DNA of 64,000 nucleotides from Caballeronia catudaia (GTDB taxonomy: Bacteria > Pseudomonadota > Gammaproteobacteria > Burkholderiales > Burkholderiaceae), in NCBI RefSeq assembly GCF_001544755.2, contig NZ_FCOF02000008.1, positions 186,001 to 250,000 on the forward strand, in the 5' to 3' direction. The position numbers and the translations under genes were made by a program. This document shows, in pieces, positions 1-7,605 of the stretch. The stretch's first letter is position 1; every line of letters starts with the position of its first letter. Below the pieces are notes generated by a model, which was not told the origin of the DNA, made no database searches, and was given only the letters and a program-made list of their open reading frames with translations.

Positions 1-191
1 AACACGAGCACACGCACGAGCGGCTCGAACATACGCATCGGCATGTGCATGACGCGCATCATCGGCACGATCACGCCTTTCCCTGGTCCGTCGACGAACC
101 GCACACGCATGCGCACGTGCATCTGCCGATCACGCACACGCACGCGCATTTCCCCGACGTGCATCACCGGCATTCGCACAAGCGCGGCTAG
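1..191 (+). CDS. C-terminal end of a histidine-rich protein (5' end outside window)
   Basis: Only the last 62 codons are in the window, ending at TAG 189-191; the start lies upstream. About 22 of the 62 residues are histidine, arranged as repeated HTH, HVH, HRH and HAH units around a short FPW segment. Such tails suggest binding of Zn, Ni or Cu, but no catalytic domain is visible, so the function is unknown. It converges on the FAD oxidase gene, and the two stop codons overlap by a few bases. It is in an open frame with no stop from the window edge. Confidence 0.6.
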   Translation, partial: HEHTHERLEHTHRHVHDAHHRHDHAFPWSVDEPHTHAHVHLPITHTHAHFPDVHHRHSHKRG

Positions 192-1576
192 AACACCTTG
201 CCCGGATTGAGCAGACCGTTCGGATCGAGGGCCGCCTTGATCGCGCGCATCGACGCGATATCGGCTTCGCGGCGCGCGAGATGCAGATAGTCGCGCTTCT
301 TCGTGCCGATGCCGTGCTCCGCAGAGATCGATCCCTCGAACTCGCGCGTGACGTCGTAGATGACGGCATCGAGATCGTCGTGATCCTGCTTGCCGCGGCC
401 GGGCACGTCCACGACGATGTGAATGTTGCCGTCGCCGAGATGGCCGTAGGTCATCACGATCGCATCGGGCCAGCGCGCGCGCAGACGCGCCTCGCATTGC
501 GCGGCGGCGTCGCCGACCTGCGCGATCGAAAAGCTCACGTCGTAGGCCGCGCAGTTCGGGATGAAGCGGTCGTATTCGCCGGGCGCGTCGCGGATCGCCC
601 AGAAATCGCGCGCGTGCGCCTCGTTCGATGCGATCGCCGCATCGCTCACGATGCCCGCTTCGAGCATGCCGCCGAGAAACTCCTCGAACGCTTCGCCGTG
701 CCGCGCGGGATCGGTGCCGACGCTTTCGAGCAGCACGTAGAACGGGTGGGCATCGGCGAGCGGCGCGCGCAGATTCTTCAGATTGGCGATGACCGTATCG
801 TGATAGCCCGCCCACATCACTTCGAACGCGGACACGCCCGGCGCGAGATTCGCCTGCGCGCGCGCGAGCAGCGTGGTGACGGCGGCGAAATCCGGCAGGC
901 CGCACCAGGCGGTGGCGGTCGCGGTGGGCTTCGGGCGCAGCCGCAGCACGACGCGCGTGATGACCGCTAGCGTGCCTTCGCTGCCGATCAACAGATGCCG
1001 CAGGTCATAGCCGCTGTTGTTCTTGATCATCTTGTTCAGCCCGCCGACGATCTCGCCGCTCGCGAGCACCGCTTCGACGCCGAGCACCTGATCGCGCATC
1101 ATGCCGTACTTGATGACGCGGTTGCCGCCCGCGTTCGTCGCGAGATTGCCGCCGATCGTGCAGCTTCCGCGCGCGCCGAGATCCAGCGGAAAGTAGAAGC
1201 CCGCCGCGCTCGCCGCTTCCTGAACGACTTGCAGCGGCGTGCCGGCTTCGACGGTCATGGTCGCGGAAACTTCATCGATCTCGACGATGCGATTCATGCG
1301 TTCGAGGCTCAGCGCCACTTCGCCGCCGAGCAGATTCGCACCGCCGACGAGACCTGTCAGGCCGCCTTGCGTGACGACCGGTTGTTTGTGTCCGGTGCAA
1401 ATCGCAAGCGCTTGTGCAACCTCTTGCGTCGTGCGCGGGCGAATGATCGCGAGCGGCGTCGCGCCGGGCATGCCGCTCCAGTCCGCGACGCGCCTCTCGC
1501 CGAATTCGTCGGGCAGCGCCACGACCTGGGCGCCGAGCGCCTCACGCAATACCACTACTGCTTCGCTTGCCGTCAT
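188..1576 (-). CDS. FAD-binding oxidoreductase, GlcD / D-2-hydroxyacid dehydrogenase type
   Basis: A 462-residue enzyme of the FAD-linked oxidase family (FAD_binding_4 plus FAD-oxidase C-terminal domain), which oxidises D-2-hydroxy acids such as D-lactate or glycolate to 2-oxo acids. The N-terminal half carries the PP-loop-like segments TQGGLTGLVGGA and GGNLATNAGGNRVIKYG that hold FAD; the C-terminal half has the conserved YGHLGDGNIHI and SAEHGIG motifs. The ATG at 1576 is preferred over one nine codons upstream because it has a GGAGACG ribosome site at good spacing. No FeS or GlcE/GlcF partner gene is adjacent, so the exact substrate cannot be told. Confidence 0.88.
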   Translation of the reverse strand: MTASEAVVVLREALGAQVVALPDEFGERRVADWSGMPGATPLAIIRPRTTQEVAQALAICTGHKQPVVTQGGLTGLVGGANLLGGEVALSLERMNRIVEIDEVSATMTVEAGTPLQVVQEAASAAGFYFPLDLGARGSCTIGGNLATNAGGNRVIKYGMMRDQVLGVEAVLASGEIVGGLNKMIKNNSGYDLRHLLIGSEGTLAVITRVVLRLRPKPTATATAWCGLPDFAAVTTLLARAQANLAPGVSAFEVMWAGYHDTVIANLKNLRAPLADAHPFYVLLESVGTDPARHGEAFEEFLGGMLEAGIVSDAAIASNEAHARDFWAIRDAPGEYDRFIPNCAAYDVSFSIAQVGDAAAQCEARLRARWPDAIVMTYGHLGDGNIHIVVDVPGRGKQDHDDLDAVIYDVTREFEGSISAEHGIGTKKRDYLHLARREADIASMRAIKAALDPNGLLNPGKVF

Positions 1577-1674
1577 GCGTCGTCTCCGTTCGTTGTTTCG
1601 CATTGAGGTCAGATGCGATAGTTTGAACCAAAACGCGCGAGAATTATCGGCAGGATTCTTCGGGGATTACGACG

Positions 1675-1938
1675 ATGGAACGGACCGACTTCGAAAGCGC
1701 GCTGGCTCAGCTCACCGGCGCGGCGGAACTGGTGGCGGCTGGCGCGAGCGAAGATCTGCGCGCGCAGGCGTTCGAGATGCTGGCGTTCTTTCGGCTGCAT
1801 CGAGGGCGCGCGGCGGTGACATCGAACGATGAGCTATTCAAGGACACCGCGTACGCCGCGCTCACGATGGCGGGACGCAACGAATTTCTCGCAGCGGCCG
1901 CGTTGCTGGAGCAGGCGCGGGCGTTGCTGGGTAGCTAA
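1675..1938 (+). CDS. small conserved hypothetical protein (87 aa)
   Basis: An 87-residue soluble, mostly helical, alanine-rich protein without a signal peptide or recognisable motif. It is divergent from the FAD oxidase gene and converges on the next small gene with no gap. Codon use is typical of the window and the frame is clean, which supports a real gene. The function is unknown. Confidence 0.6.
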   Translation: MERTDFESALAQLTGAAELVAAGASEDLRAQAFEMLAFFRLHRGRAAVTSNDELFKDTAYAALTMAGRNEFLAAAALLEQARALLGS

Positions 1939-2142
1939 CTAGAACAGCTCCGTGTCCAGCGGCAGCAAGTTGATCCACTTCACCGCCGTGCGCCGCTCGA
2001 CGCCATCGTCATGGATCGACCGTATCATCACGCGCCTGCCGCGCGCCTCTCCGAGCACTTCGACGATCCGGTTTCGATATCGTGCAAGCGAGCCGCGTAA
2101 CGGCTTGCGCTTCCTGCTCTTGCGGGGAGAAACTGCGGGCAT
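1939..2142 (-). CDS. small basic hypothetical protein (67 aa)
   Basis: A 67-residue protein with a very basic N terminus (RKSRKRKPLRG) followed by a more ordered segment, RNRIVEVLGEARGRRVMIRS, and a C terminus ending in a KWINLLPLD segment. The layout looks like a small nucleic-acid-binding protein, but this is inference. It is tail to tail with the 87-residue gene, the stop codons abutting. The upstream 75 bases before the SET-domain gene probably hold both promoters. Confidence 0.55.
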   Translation of the reverse strand: MPAVSPRKSRKRKPLRGSLARYRNRIVEVLGEARGRRVMIRSIHDDGVERRTAVKWINLLPLDTELF

Positions 2143-2217
2143 GGACGTGACAACGATTTATGACGGCCACATCATAACGATGCGCACGCTTTCCCTCAAA
2201 CTTCCGACATTCTCACT

Positions 2218-2676
2218 GTGACCCGCCACACCATGCGTCGAATCACCGTCCGCACTTCGCCCGTTCATGGCCGGGGCGTCTTCGCTCTCGCCGACCTTCC
2301 CAAGGGGGCGCTGCTGCTCGAATACAAAGGTCAGCGCCTCTCGTGGAAGGAAGCGCAGCGCATGCACGAAAAATCGAACGCGGAGGACGGCCACACGTTC
2401 CTCTTCGGCCTCGACGACGGCAGCGTCATCGACGGCGCGCGCGGCGGCAATTCCGCGCGCTGGCTCAATCACAGTTGCGCGCCGAACTGCGAAGCGGAAC
2501 AGGACGGCGAGCGCGTGTTCATCCGCGCGCTCAGGCCGATCGCGAAGGGACAGGAGTTGTTCATCGACTATTGCCTGACCGTGGAAGGCCGGCGCACCGC
2601 CGCGCTCAAGCGGCTATATGCGTGCCGATGCCTTGCGCCCGGCTGCCGTGGCACGATGTTGTCGGCAGGCAAATAG
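2218..2676 (+). CDS. SET domain-containing protein lysine methyltransferase
   Basis: A 152-residue stand-alone SET domain with post-SET cysteines. The SAM- and lysine-channel motifs are visible in order: SPVHGRGVFA near the N terminus, RWLNHSCAPNC (the NHS motif) at about 88-98, and GQELFIDY at about 119-126. Then comes CRCLAPGC, which with an upstream Cys resembles the zinc-binding post-SET segment. Bacterial proteins of this type methylate lysines on proteins; the substrate is unknown. The start is GTG 2218; ATG 2233, five codons on, is equally possible since neither has a good ribosome site. Confidence 0.82.
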   Translation: MTRHTMRRITVRTSPVHGRGVFALADLPKGALLLEYKGQRLSWKEAQRMHEKSNAEDGHTFLFGLDDGSVIDGARGGNSARWLNHSCAPNCEAEQDGERVFIRALRPIAKGQELFIDYCLTVEGRRTAALKRLYACRCLAPGCRGTMLSAGK

Positions 2677-2720
2677 ACGGATGATTTTGTTACACCTCTT
2701 ACGGTGGTGAGGCCAACAAG

Positions 2721-2751
2721 TTACAGAGGGCTTTCGGCGGGCAGTTATACT
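2721..2751 (+). promoter_or_regulatory. possible sigma-70 promoter of the glycine-zipper gene
   Basis: TTACAG at 2721-2726 and TATACT at 2746-2751, with 19 bases between. The -10 is good; the spacing is long. It lies 33 bases before the start codon at 2784. Confidence 0.4.
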
Positions 2752-2783
2752 CAGCCCCGTCTCAAAAAAACGAACAGCTCTCT

Positions 2784-3224
2784 ATGTCGAAAAGAATCGT
2801 CTTGATCCTTGGCTTCACGGCACTCACCGCTGCGGCGTCGATGCCCGCGATGGCCGGCGATATGAACAACGCGCTTGGCGGCGCCCTCGGCGGCGTAGCG
2901 GGCGCGGCCCTCGGTGGCGCGGTGGGCGGCAGCACGGGTTCCGTCATTGGCGGCGCGGTGGGCGGCGGCGCGGGCGGCGCAGTGACGTCGAACCGCAGGG
3001 AACGCACGGGCGCGATCATCGGCGGCGCGCTCGGCGGCGGCGCCGGCACGGCGGCTGGCAATGCGATGGGCGGCCGCACCGGCGGCCTCATCGGCGCGGC
3101 GCTGGGCGGCGGCGCGGGTGCATCGCTCGGCGGCAATGTCTCGCGGTCGAACTCGTACGCGGACGACTACTCGCGTGGCCGTCGATCGGGCAAGGGGCAT
3201 CACAAGCATCATCACTACGATTGA
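2784..3224 (+). CDS. glycine-zipper exported protein
   Basis: A 146-residue protein with a signal peptide (about residues 1-25, ending MPAMAGD). It is followed by about 90 residues of repeated GGALGGVAGAALGG-type glycine zippers, interrupted once by SNRRERTG, and a hydrophilic His-rich tail (KGHHKHHHYD). Glycine-zipper proteins of this layout insert in or span the envelope, and many respond to envelope stress. The low-complexity DNA here is coding, not a non-coding repeat. No neighbour points to a specific role. Confidence 0.75.
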   Translation: MSKRIVLILGFTALTAAASMPAMAGDMNNALGGALGGVAGAALGGAVGGSTGSVIGGAVGGGAGGAVTSNRRERTGAIIGGALGGGAGTAAGNAMGGRTGGLIGAALGGGAGASLGGNVSRSNSYADDYSRGRRSGKGHHKHHHYD

Positions 3225-3232
3225 GCGACGTG

Positions 3233-3265
3233 GCCGACGAAGCGCATTACGCGCGCTTCGTCGGC
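3233..3265. terminator. strong hairpin between convergent genes
   Basis: A perfect 13-bp stem (3233-3245 with 3253-3265) with a 7-base loop lies just after the glycine-zipper stop and just after the stop of the halogenase-like gene on the other strand. There is no T-run on either side, so it may block read-through or protect 3' ends rather than act as a classical intrinsic terminator. Confidence 0.4.
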
Positions 3266-3274
3266 GAAACGAAC

Positions 3275-4504
3275 TCAGTTCTGCTGCTTGCACACCTCGT
3301 GCAGCGCATTCAACCGCCGCACCGGATCGACGACATAAGGATTGGTCTCGTCCCACGCATACCCCGCCAGCACCGCGCTGATCATGCGGCGGATCACGGG
3401 CGTCTGGTCACGCGAAAAGATGATGTCCTGAAGCTTCCCGGTGTACCAGTTCTCGACGAACGCGCGGAACGTATCGATGCCCCGGCGCAATGGCGCGTCG
3501 TAGTGCGCGTGCCAGTCAACGGTCTCGCCGTTCAAGTGCCGCTTGAGCGTCTGCACCGCGAGATGCGCCGAACGGAACGCGATCGTCACGCCTGACGAAA
3601 ACACGGGATCGAGGAACTCACCCGCGTTACCGAGCAGGGCGTAGCCCGGCCCGTGCAGCCGTTCGACATTCGCCGAATATCCGCCGATATGCCGCACCGG
3701 CATCAGAAACGGCGCATCTCCGATCAGCCGGTTCAGCGTCGGCTCGCATCGGATCAGCGCACGGAGCTTCGCCTCGCGCTCTGCTTCCGGCACGTCGAGA
3801 AACGCCGCCTGCGCGACGCATCCGACCGACGAGCGCCCATTGGCCAGCGGAATCATCCAGTACCAGACATCGCCATGTTCGGGATGCACCGCGACCGTGA
3901 TCTTGTTGCGATCATGCGTCTCGGGCGCAATGCCGTCGCGCACGTGCGTGAAGATCGCGGCGCGCGTCGGCAGGCGCGTCGGCGCTTCGAGGTTCAGCAA
4001 ACGCGGCAGCACGCGTCCGAAGCCGCTCGCGTCGAGCACGAAGCGCGCATGCACCTGATATCGCGCGCCCGCTTCGTCGGCGACTTCGAGCACCGGCGCG
4101 TCGCCGGTTTTCATGTCGAGCACCGCATGTCCAAAACGCACTTCGGCGCCCTGCTTCGCCGCGCGGCGAATCAGCAGATCGTCGAACACTGCGCGCTCGA
4201 CCTGGAATGTCGTGCCCCAGCCGTCGGAATGCTTGTCGCGAAAATCGAAGGCCGCCGCCCGCTCGCGATGGACGAACTGCGCGCCGTTCTTGTACTGGAA
4301 GCCCGCTTCCACGACGTCTTGCAGCATGCCGGCTTCTTCGAGATACGCCATGCTCTGCGGCAACAGACTTTCGCCGATCGAGAAGCGCGGAAAGTGCTGC
4401 CGTTCGAGCACGAGCACCGAGTGGCCCCCTTTTCGCAGCAGCGCCGCTGCGACCGCACCCGAGGGACCGGCTCCGATGATGGCGACATCGACAGAGACAT
4501 TCAT
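3275..4504 (-). CDS. flavin-dependent halogenase-like FAD oxidoreductase of the aryl polyene cluster
   Basis: A 409-residue enzyme with an N-terminal dinucleotide fold (VAIIGAGPSG, residues 7-16) and GESLLP at 44-49. The WxWxIP signature of flavin-dependent halogenases is present as WYWMIP at 214-219. A lysine in FQYKNGAQF (Lys72) sits where halogenases carry their catalytic lysine. It also has the FAD segment GNAGEFLDPVFSSG. The ATG at 4504 has an AAGGA site 7 bases away and is preferred to the upstream ATG at 4522. It is divergent from the methyltransferase gene and follows the APE genes. It could chlorinate or brominate the aromatic head group; a hydroxylase role cannot be excluded. Confidence 0.75.
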   Translation of the reverse strand: MNVSVDVAIIGAGPSGAVAAALLRKGGHSVLVLERQHFPRFSIGESLLPQSMAYLEEAGMLQDVVEAGFQYKNGAQFVHRERAAAFDFRDKHSDGWGTTFQVERAVFDDLLIRRAAKQGAEVRFGHAVLDMKTGDAPVLEVADEAGARYQVHARFVLDASGFGRVLPRLLNLEAPTRLPTRAAIFTHVRDGIAPETHDRNKITVAVHPEHGDVWYWMIPLANGRSSVGCVAQAAFLDVPEAEREAKLRALIRCEPTLNRLIGDAPFLMPVRHIGGYSANVERLHGPGYALLGNAGEFLDPVFSSGVTIAFRSAHLAVQTLKRHLNGETVDWHAHYDAPLRRGIDTFRAFVENWYTGKLQDIIFSRDQTPVIRRMISAVLAGYAWDETNPYVVDPVRRLNALHEVCKQQN

Positions 4505-4647
4505 CGAACAATCCTTGTTCATTGCTATTTCTGGTGAAGGCGGTCTGGAACCGTAGGGCAAATGCGACGCTTGCATGCCGCATCAGCGATTACAATCCGG
4601 CCACCGTGTTTCAAAGATTCAATCAATACTTCTTTACCGGATTCATC

Positions 4648-5388
4648 GTGCAGAACACCGAATCATCCAGCGTGCCGTTCGTTTCCGAAACGAGGTTCGG
4701 CGTCTGGTTCCTGCGCACGCACACGTGGGAACACCACGTGCTGCGCGTCGCCATCAACGACCTCAAACGCCTGATCGACGGACCGTTGCCCGTTCGTCCC
4801 ACCATCGTCGATGTCGGTTGCGGCCAGGGCATTTCGTTTCGGCTGCTTGCGCAAGCGTTCACGCCGCGCCGCATCGTCGGCATCGACTTTCACGAGCCTT
4901 CGCTGACGCTCGCCACGCAAGCCGCGCACGCCTGCGGGCAGGATGCTGACACAGCCGCGACGCACATCGACGTGCTGCATGGAGACTGCGCCAATCTGCC
5001 GCTGGGCGACGCATGCGCCGATATCGTCTTCTGTCATCAGACTTTCCATCATCTCGTCGAGCAGGAACGCGCGCTCGCCGAGTTCCGCCGCGTGCTCAAG
5101 CCGGGCGGCGTGCTGCTGTTCGCCGAATCGACGGACGCGTATATCAAGTCGTGGGTCATCCGCCTACTGTTTCGTCATCCGATGGATGTGCAAAAAAGCG
5201 CGGACGGCTATCTCGACATGATCCGCAACGGCGGCTTCAGTTTCGGAGCCCATAACGTATCGCTGCCCTACCTGTGGTGGAGCCGCGCGAAAGACTTCGG
5301 CCTGCTGGAGCGCGTCGGCCTCTACACGCCGAAGCCCGGCAAGCGGCGCGAGACGCTCGTCAACGTCGCGGCCGTCAAGACTATTTGA
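4648..5388 (+). CDS. class I SAM-dependent methyltransferase of the aryl polyene cluster
   Basis: A 246-residue methyltransferase. Motif I is VDVGCGQGISFRLL, the acidic motif is VGIDFHEPSL, and post-motifs LPLGDACADIVFCHQ and RVLKPGGVLLFAEST follow. A Cys-free hydrophobic C terminus ends near LVNVAAVKTI. It is convergent with the long APE operon and divergent from the halogenase-like gene. A methyltransferase (ApeB) also sits in the E. coli APE cluster, where the aromatic ring is methylated, so C- or O-methylation of the head group is the likely job. The start is uncertain: GTG 4648 is chosen, GTG 4605 is possible. Confidence 0.75.
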   Translation: MQNTESSSVPFVSETRFGVWFLRTHTWEHHVLRVAINDLKRLIDGPLPVRPTIVDVGCGQGISFRLLAQAFTPRRIVGIDFHEPSLTLATQAAHACGQDADTAATHIDVLHGDCANLPLGDACADIVFCHQTFHHLVEQERALAEFRRVLKPGGVLLFAESTDAYIKSWVIRLLFRHPMDVQKSADGYLDMIRNGGFSFGAHNVSLPYLWWSRAKDFGLLERVGLYTPKPGKRRETLVNVAAVKTI

Positions 5389-5436
5389 CCTACAGCGCGG
5401 CGTGCATGTGAATCACGCGCCGCGCGTCCCGCTGCT

Positions 5437-5871
5437 TTACTTCTTCAGCGTCACCACTTCGCCTTTCAACGCCACGCCCGCGACCATCGCGCCCGCGCCG
5501 CAAGTGAATTCCGTCGCGCTTTCGCGCTCGACGTTCCGGTAGTTGCTCGTGATGTTGATGACCGCGTCGCCGCCTTCCTTGCGCACACGTTCCTGCATCT
5601 CCAGCACCGCCGACAGGAACACGTGCTGGCACGCTGCTTCATCGCTCTTGCCGAATGCGTTGGTCTTCTTGTTGGTCGCGAATTCGCCGAACGACTTCGC
5701 CACGCCCGGATGCGTCTGTCCGGCGAAATACAGCGCAATGCCTTGATCGACCTTGCCGTCCTCGCTCTTCAGCGCGGATTGGATCGAATAGTTCGCCACC
5801 GTGTCGCGCGCGAACGCGTGCGACGACAGCAAGCCCACGGCCAACGCCGCGCAGATCATCTGAAGCTTCAT
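5437..5871 (-). CDS. small exported protein, RcsF/DUF4156-like in layout
   Basis: A 144-residue protein with a signal peptide (about 1-20, ending SSHAFA). The mature part has YFAGQTHPGVAKSFGEF, two central cysteine-bearing segments (EAACQHVFLSAVLEMQ; EFTCGAGAMVAGVALKGEV) and GGDAVINITSNY. The C-terminal pattern, a helix then A-V-hydrophobic strand, Cys and Gly-x-Ala, resembles RcsF/DUF4156/YbjQ-type proteins by eye. It is a paralogue of the next gene upstream, 23 bases away. ATG 5871 has a GAGG ribosome site. Last gene of the APE operon; role unknown. Confidence 0.65.
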   Translation of the reverse strand: MKLQMICAALAVGLLSSHAFARDTVANYSIQSALKSEDGKVDQGIALYFAGQTHPGVAKSFGEFATNKKTNAFGKSDEAACQHVFLSAVLEMQERVRKEGGDAVINITSNYRNVERESATEFTCGAGAMVAGVALKGEVVTLKK

Positions 5872-5894
5872 ATTGCCGATCCTCGTAGCGGGGT

Positions 5895-6320
5895 TCATTC
5901 GGTGGCGAGCTGAACGACATCGCCGCGCACGGCGAGGGTCGCGCCGGTCACGCTCGAGCCACACTTGAACTCCGTCGAAGACGAGATTTCCTTGCCCTGG
6001 AAGCGCGTCGTCACGTTGACGACGGCGTTCGCGTTCTTCGTGCGCGCATAGCCGCGCAAATCCTGAAGCGCCTTGCCGAGCGCGACGTTGCACATCGGTT
6101 CCTTACTGTTCGGATCGCGCCCGACGCGCACGCGCACTTCCTTTGATTCGATCAGCGTCTTCACCTTCGCGTGCGGTTGATCGCTGAAGTACAGCGCGAC
6201 GCCGTCCTTGTTCTGGTTCTGGGCTTCAGCGGGCATCGGCAGCGATTGGCTCTGTGTCGTGCATCCGGATTGCAAAATGACGATGCCGGCGACGATCCCC
6301 AGCGCGAATTTGACTTTCAT
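5895..6320 (-). CDS. small lipoprotein, paralogue of the following gene
   Basis: A 141-residue lipoprotein: signal peptide with lipobox LQSGC (lipidated Cys20), then a mature domain with GVALYFSDQPHAKVKTL, MCNVALGKALQDLRGYA, ANAVVNVTTRF and EFKCGSSVTGATLAVRGDV. These align with the exported protein directly downstream, so the two arose by duplication, one lipid-anchored and one free. It follows the last ketosynthase gene by 28 bases and is probably in the same transcript. E. coli-type APE clusters carry a different lipoprotein (DUF3261, ApeN), not seen here; this pair may fill that place, which is inference. Confidence 0.65.
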   Translation of the reverse strand: MKVKFALGIVAGIVILQSGCTTQSQSLPMPAEAQNQNKDGVALYFSDQPHAKVKTLIESKEVRVRVGRDPNSKEPMCNVALGKALQDLRGYARTKNANAVVNVTTRFQGKEISSSTEFKCGSSVTGATLAVRGDVVQLATE

Positions 6321-6348
6321 TTCAGGTAACTCTCTTTCGTTAATCGAT

Positions 6349-7605
6349 TCACGCCCGTAACTGCGCCGACGGGCAACGGTCCAGCTTTTCGAACATCAGC
6401 GCCGCGCAGCTTCCGCCGAAGCCGAACGACACCGACAGCGCGCGGCCGATGCGCGCTTCACGCGTGACCTGCACGAGCGGCATGCCATGCACGAGCGGGT
6501 CCGGCGATTCGATGCGACCCGTCCCCGCGATGAACCCGTCGCGCATCATCAGCAGCGTGTAGATCGCTTCGTGCGCGCCGCAAGCGCCGAGCGGGTGTCC
6601 CGTCATGCCCTTGGTCGACGAGAACAAAGGCACGCGCGCACCGAACACGTCGCGCAACGCGTGCAGTTCTTCCGCGTCGCCAAGCAGTGTGGACGGCGCT
6701 TGTGTGTTGATGTATTCGGGCCATCCATCAGCTTCGTCGAGCGCCATGCGCACCGCGCGCGCGATGCCGTCGCTGTGCGGCGTGACCATGCCCGCGCCAT
6801 CGGTGCTCTCGCCGAAGCCCGTCAGCTCGGCGTGGATGCGCGCGCCGCGCGCGAGCGCGTGACCGAGCGATTCGAGCACCAGCACGCCCGCGCCGGAGCC
6901 GATCACAAAGCCATCGCGCGCGGTGTCGTACGGACGCGAGGCGCGCGCCGGCGTGTCGTTGAAGCCGCGCGAGAGCGCGTGCATCGCATCGAACATCAGC
7001 GTCATGTTGTCGTGCAGCGCTTCGCTGCCGCCCGCGAGCACGACCTGCTGGCGTCCCGTCTGGATGAGCTGCATCGCCTGCCCGATCGCGAGCGCGGATG
7101 TCGTACACGCCGACGAAGGCGAATACGCGACGCCCTCGACGCCGAATACCTGCACGACATTCGCCGACGCCGTGCTGCTCATCGCGCGCGGCACGGTGTA
7201 CGGCGGCGTTCTGTCGATGCCGTGCGCCTCGACGACGCCAAGCGCCACGTCGTATTCCGCCATCGCGCCGACGCCGGAACCGATCACCGCGCCCGTCTTC
7301 GGCGAGCGCAGCGTGGCGTCGTCGAGCCGTGCATCGTCGATCGCTTTTTTCGCCGCGTGACACGCGAAGCGCGCCGTGTCGCCCATGAAGCGCTCCAGCT
7401 TGCGGTCAAACGGCGCTTCGCCCGCGACCGACGCAGCCGCCGCGACCTGCGAATTAAAGCCGCGCGCGCGCCACGCATCGATGCGCGTCACGCCGCTGCG
7501 GCCATCGCGCAAGGCCTGGCTCACCGTGTCGAGCGAATTGCCGAGACACGAGACGATGCCCATGCCCGTCACGACGACGCGCTGCATGACCCGCGTGCTG
7601 CTCAT
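6349..7605 (-). CDS. ketosynthase of the APE cluster with catalytic His replaced by Gln
   Basis: A 418-residue FabF-like ketosynthase. The active Cys167 (SSACTTS) and the second histidine His337 (MTGHPLGACGA) are present. The first catalytic histidine, in the usual NAHGTST motif, is replaced: the segment reads NTQAPSTLLGD, with Gln302. Such a change normally weakens decarboxylative condensation, so it may act as a chain-length-controlling partner or a transferase beside the intact ketosynthases. The start overlaps the stop of the upstream ketosynthase as ATGA, implying coupled translation. It is an extra ketosynthase compared with the E. coli gene order. Confidence 0.85.
   Translation of the reverse strand: MSSTRVMQRVVVTGMGIVSCLGNSLDTVSQALRDGRSGVTRIDAWRARGFNSQVAAAASVAGEAPFDRKLERFMGDTARFACHAAKKAIDDARLDDATLRSPKTGAVIGSGVGAMAEYDVALGVVEAHGIDRTPPYTVPRAMSSTASANVVQVFGVEGVAYSPSSACTTSALAIGQAMQLIQTGRQQVVLAGGSEALHDNMTLMFDAMHALSRGFNDTPARASRPYDTARDGFVIGSGAGVLVLESLGHALARGARIHAELTGFGESTDGAGMVTPHSDGIARAVRMALDEADGWPEYINTQAPSTLLGDAEELHALRDVFGARVPLFSSTKGMTGHPLGACGAHEAIYTLLMMRDGFIAGTGRIESPDPLVHGMPLVQVTREARIGRALSVSFGFGGSCAALMFEKLDRCPSAQLRA

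Noticed and set aside
2860..3140. Regular GGCGGC-type repeats, looking like a repeat array
   Set aside because: They are codons for a glycine-zipper protein with a signal peptide; spacing and content do not fit CRISPR or tandem non-coding repeats.
5437..5871. Labelling this protein as an excinuclease subunit
   Set aside because: It is a 144-residue secreted protein without ATPase or DNA-binding motifs; such a name would be a misannotation.
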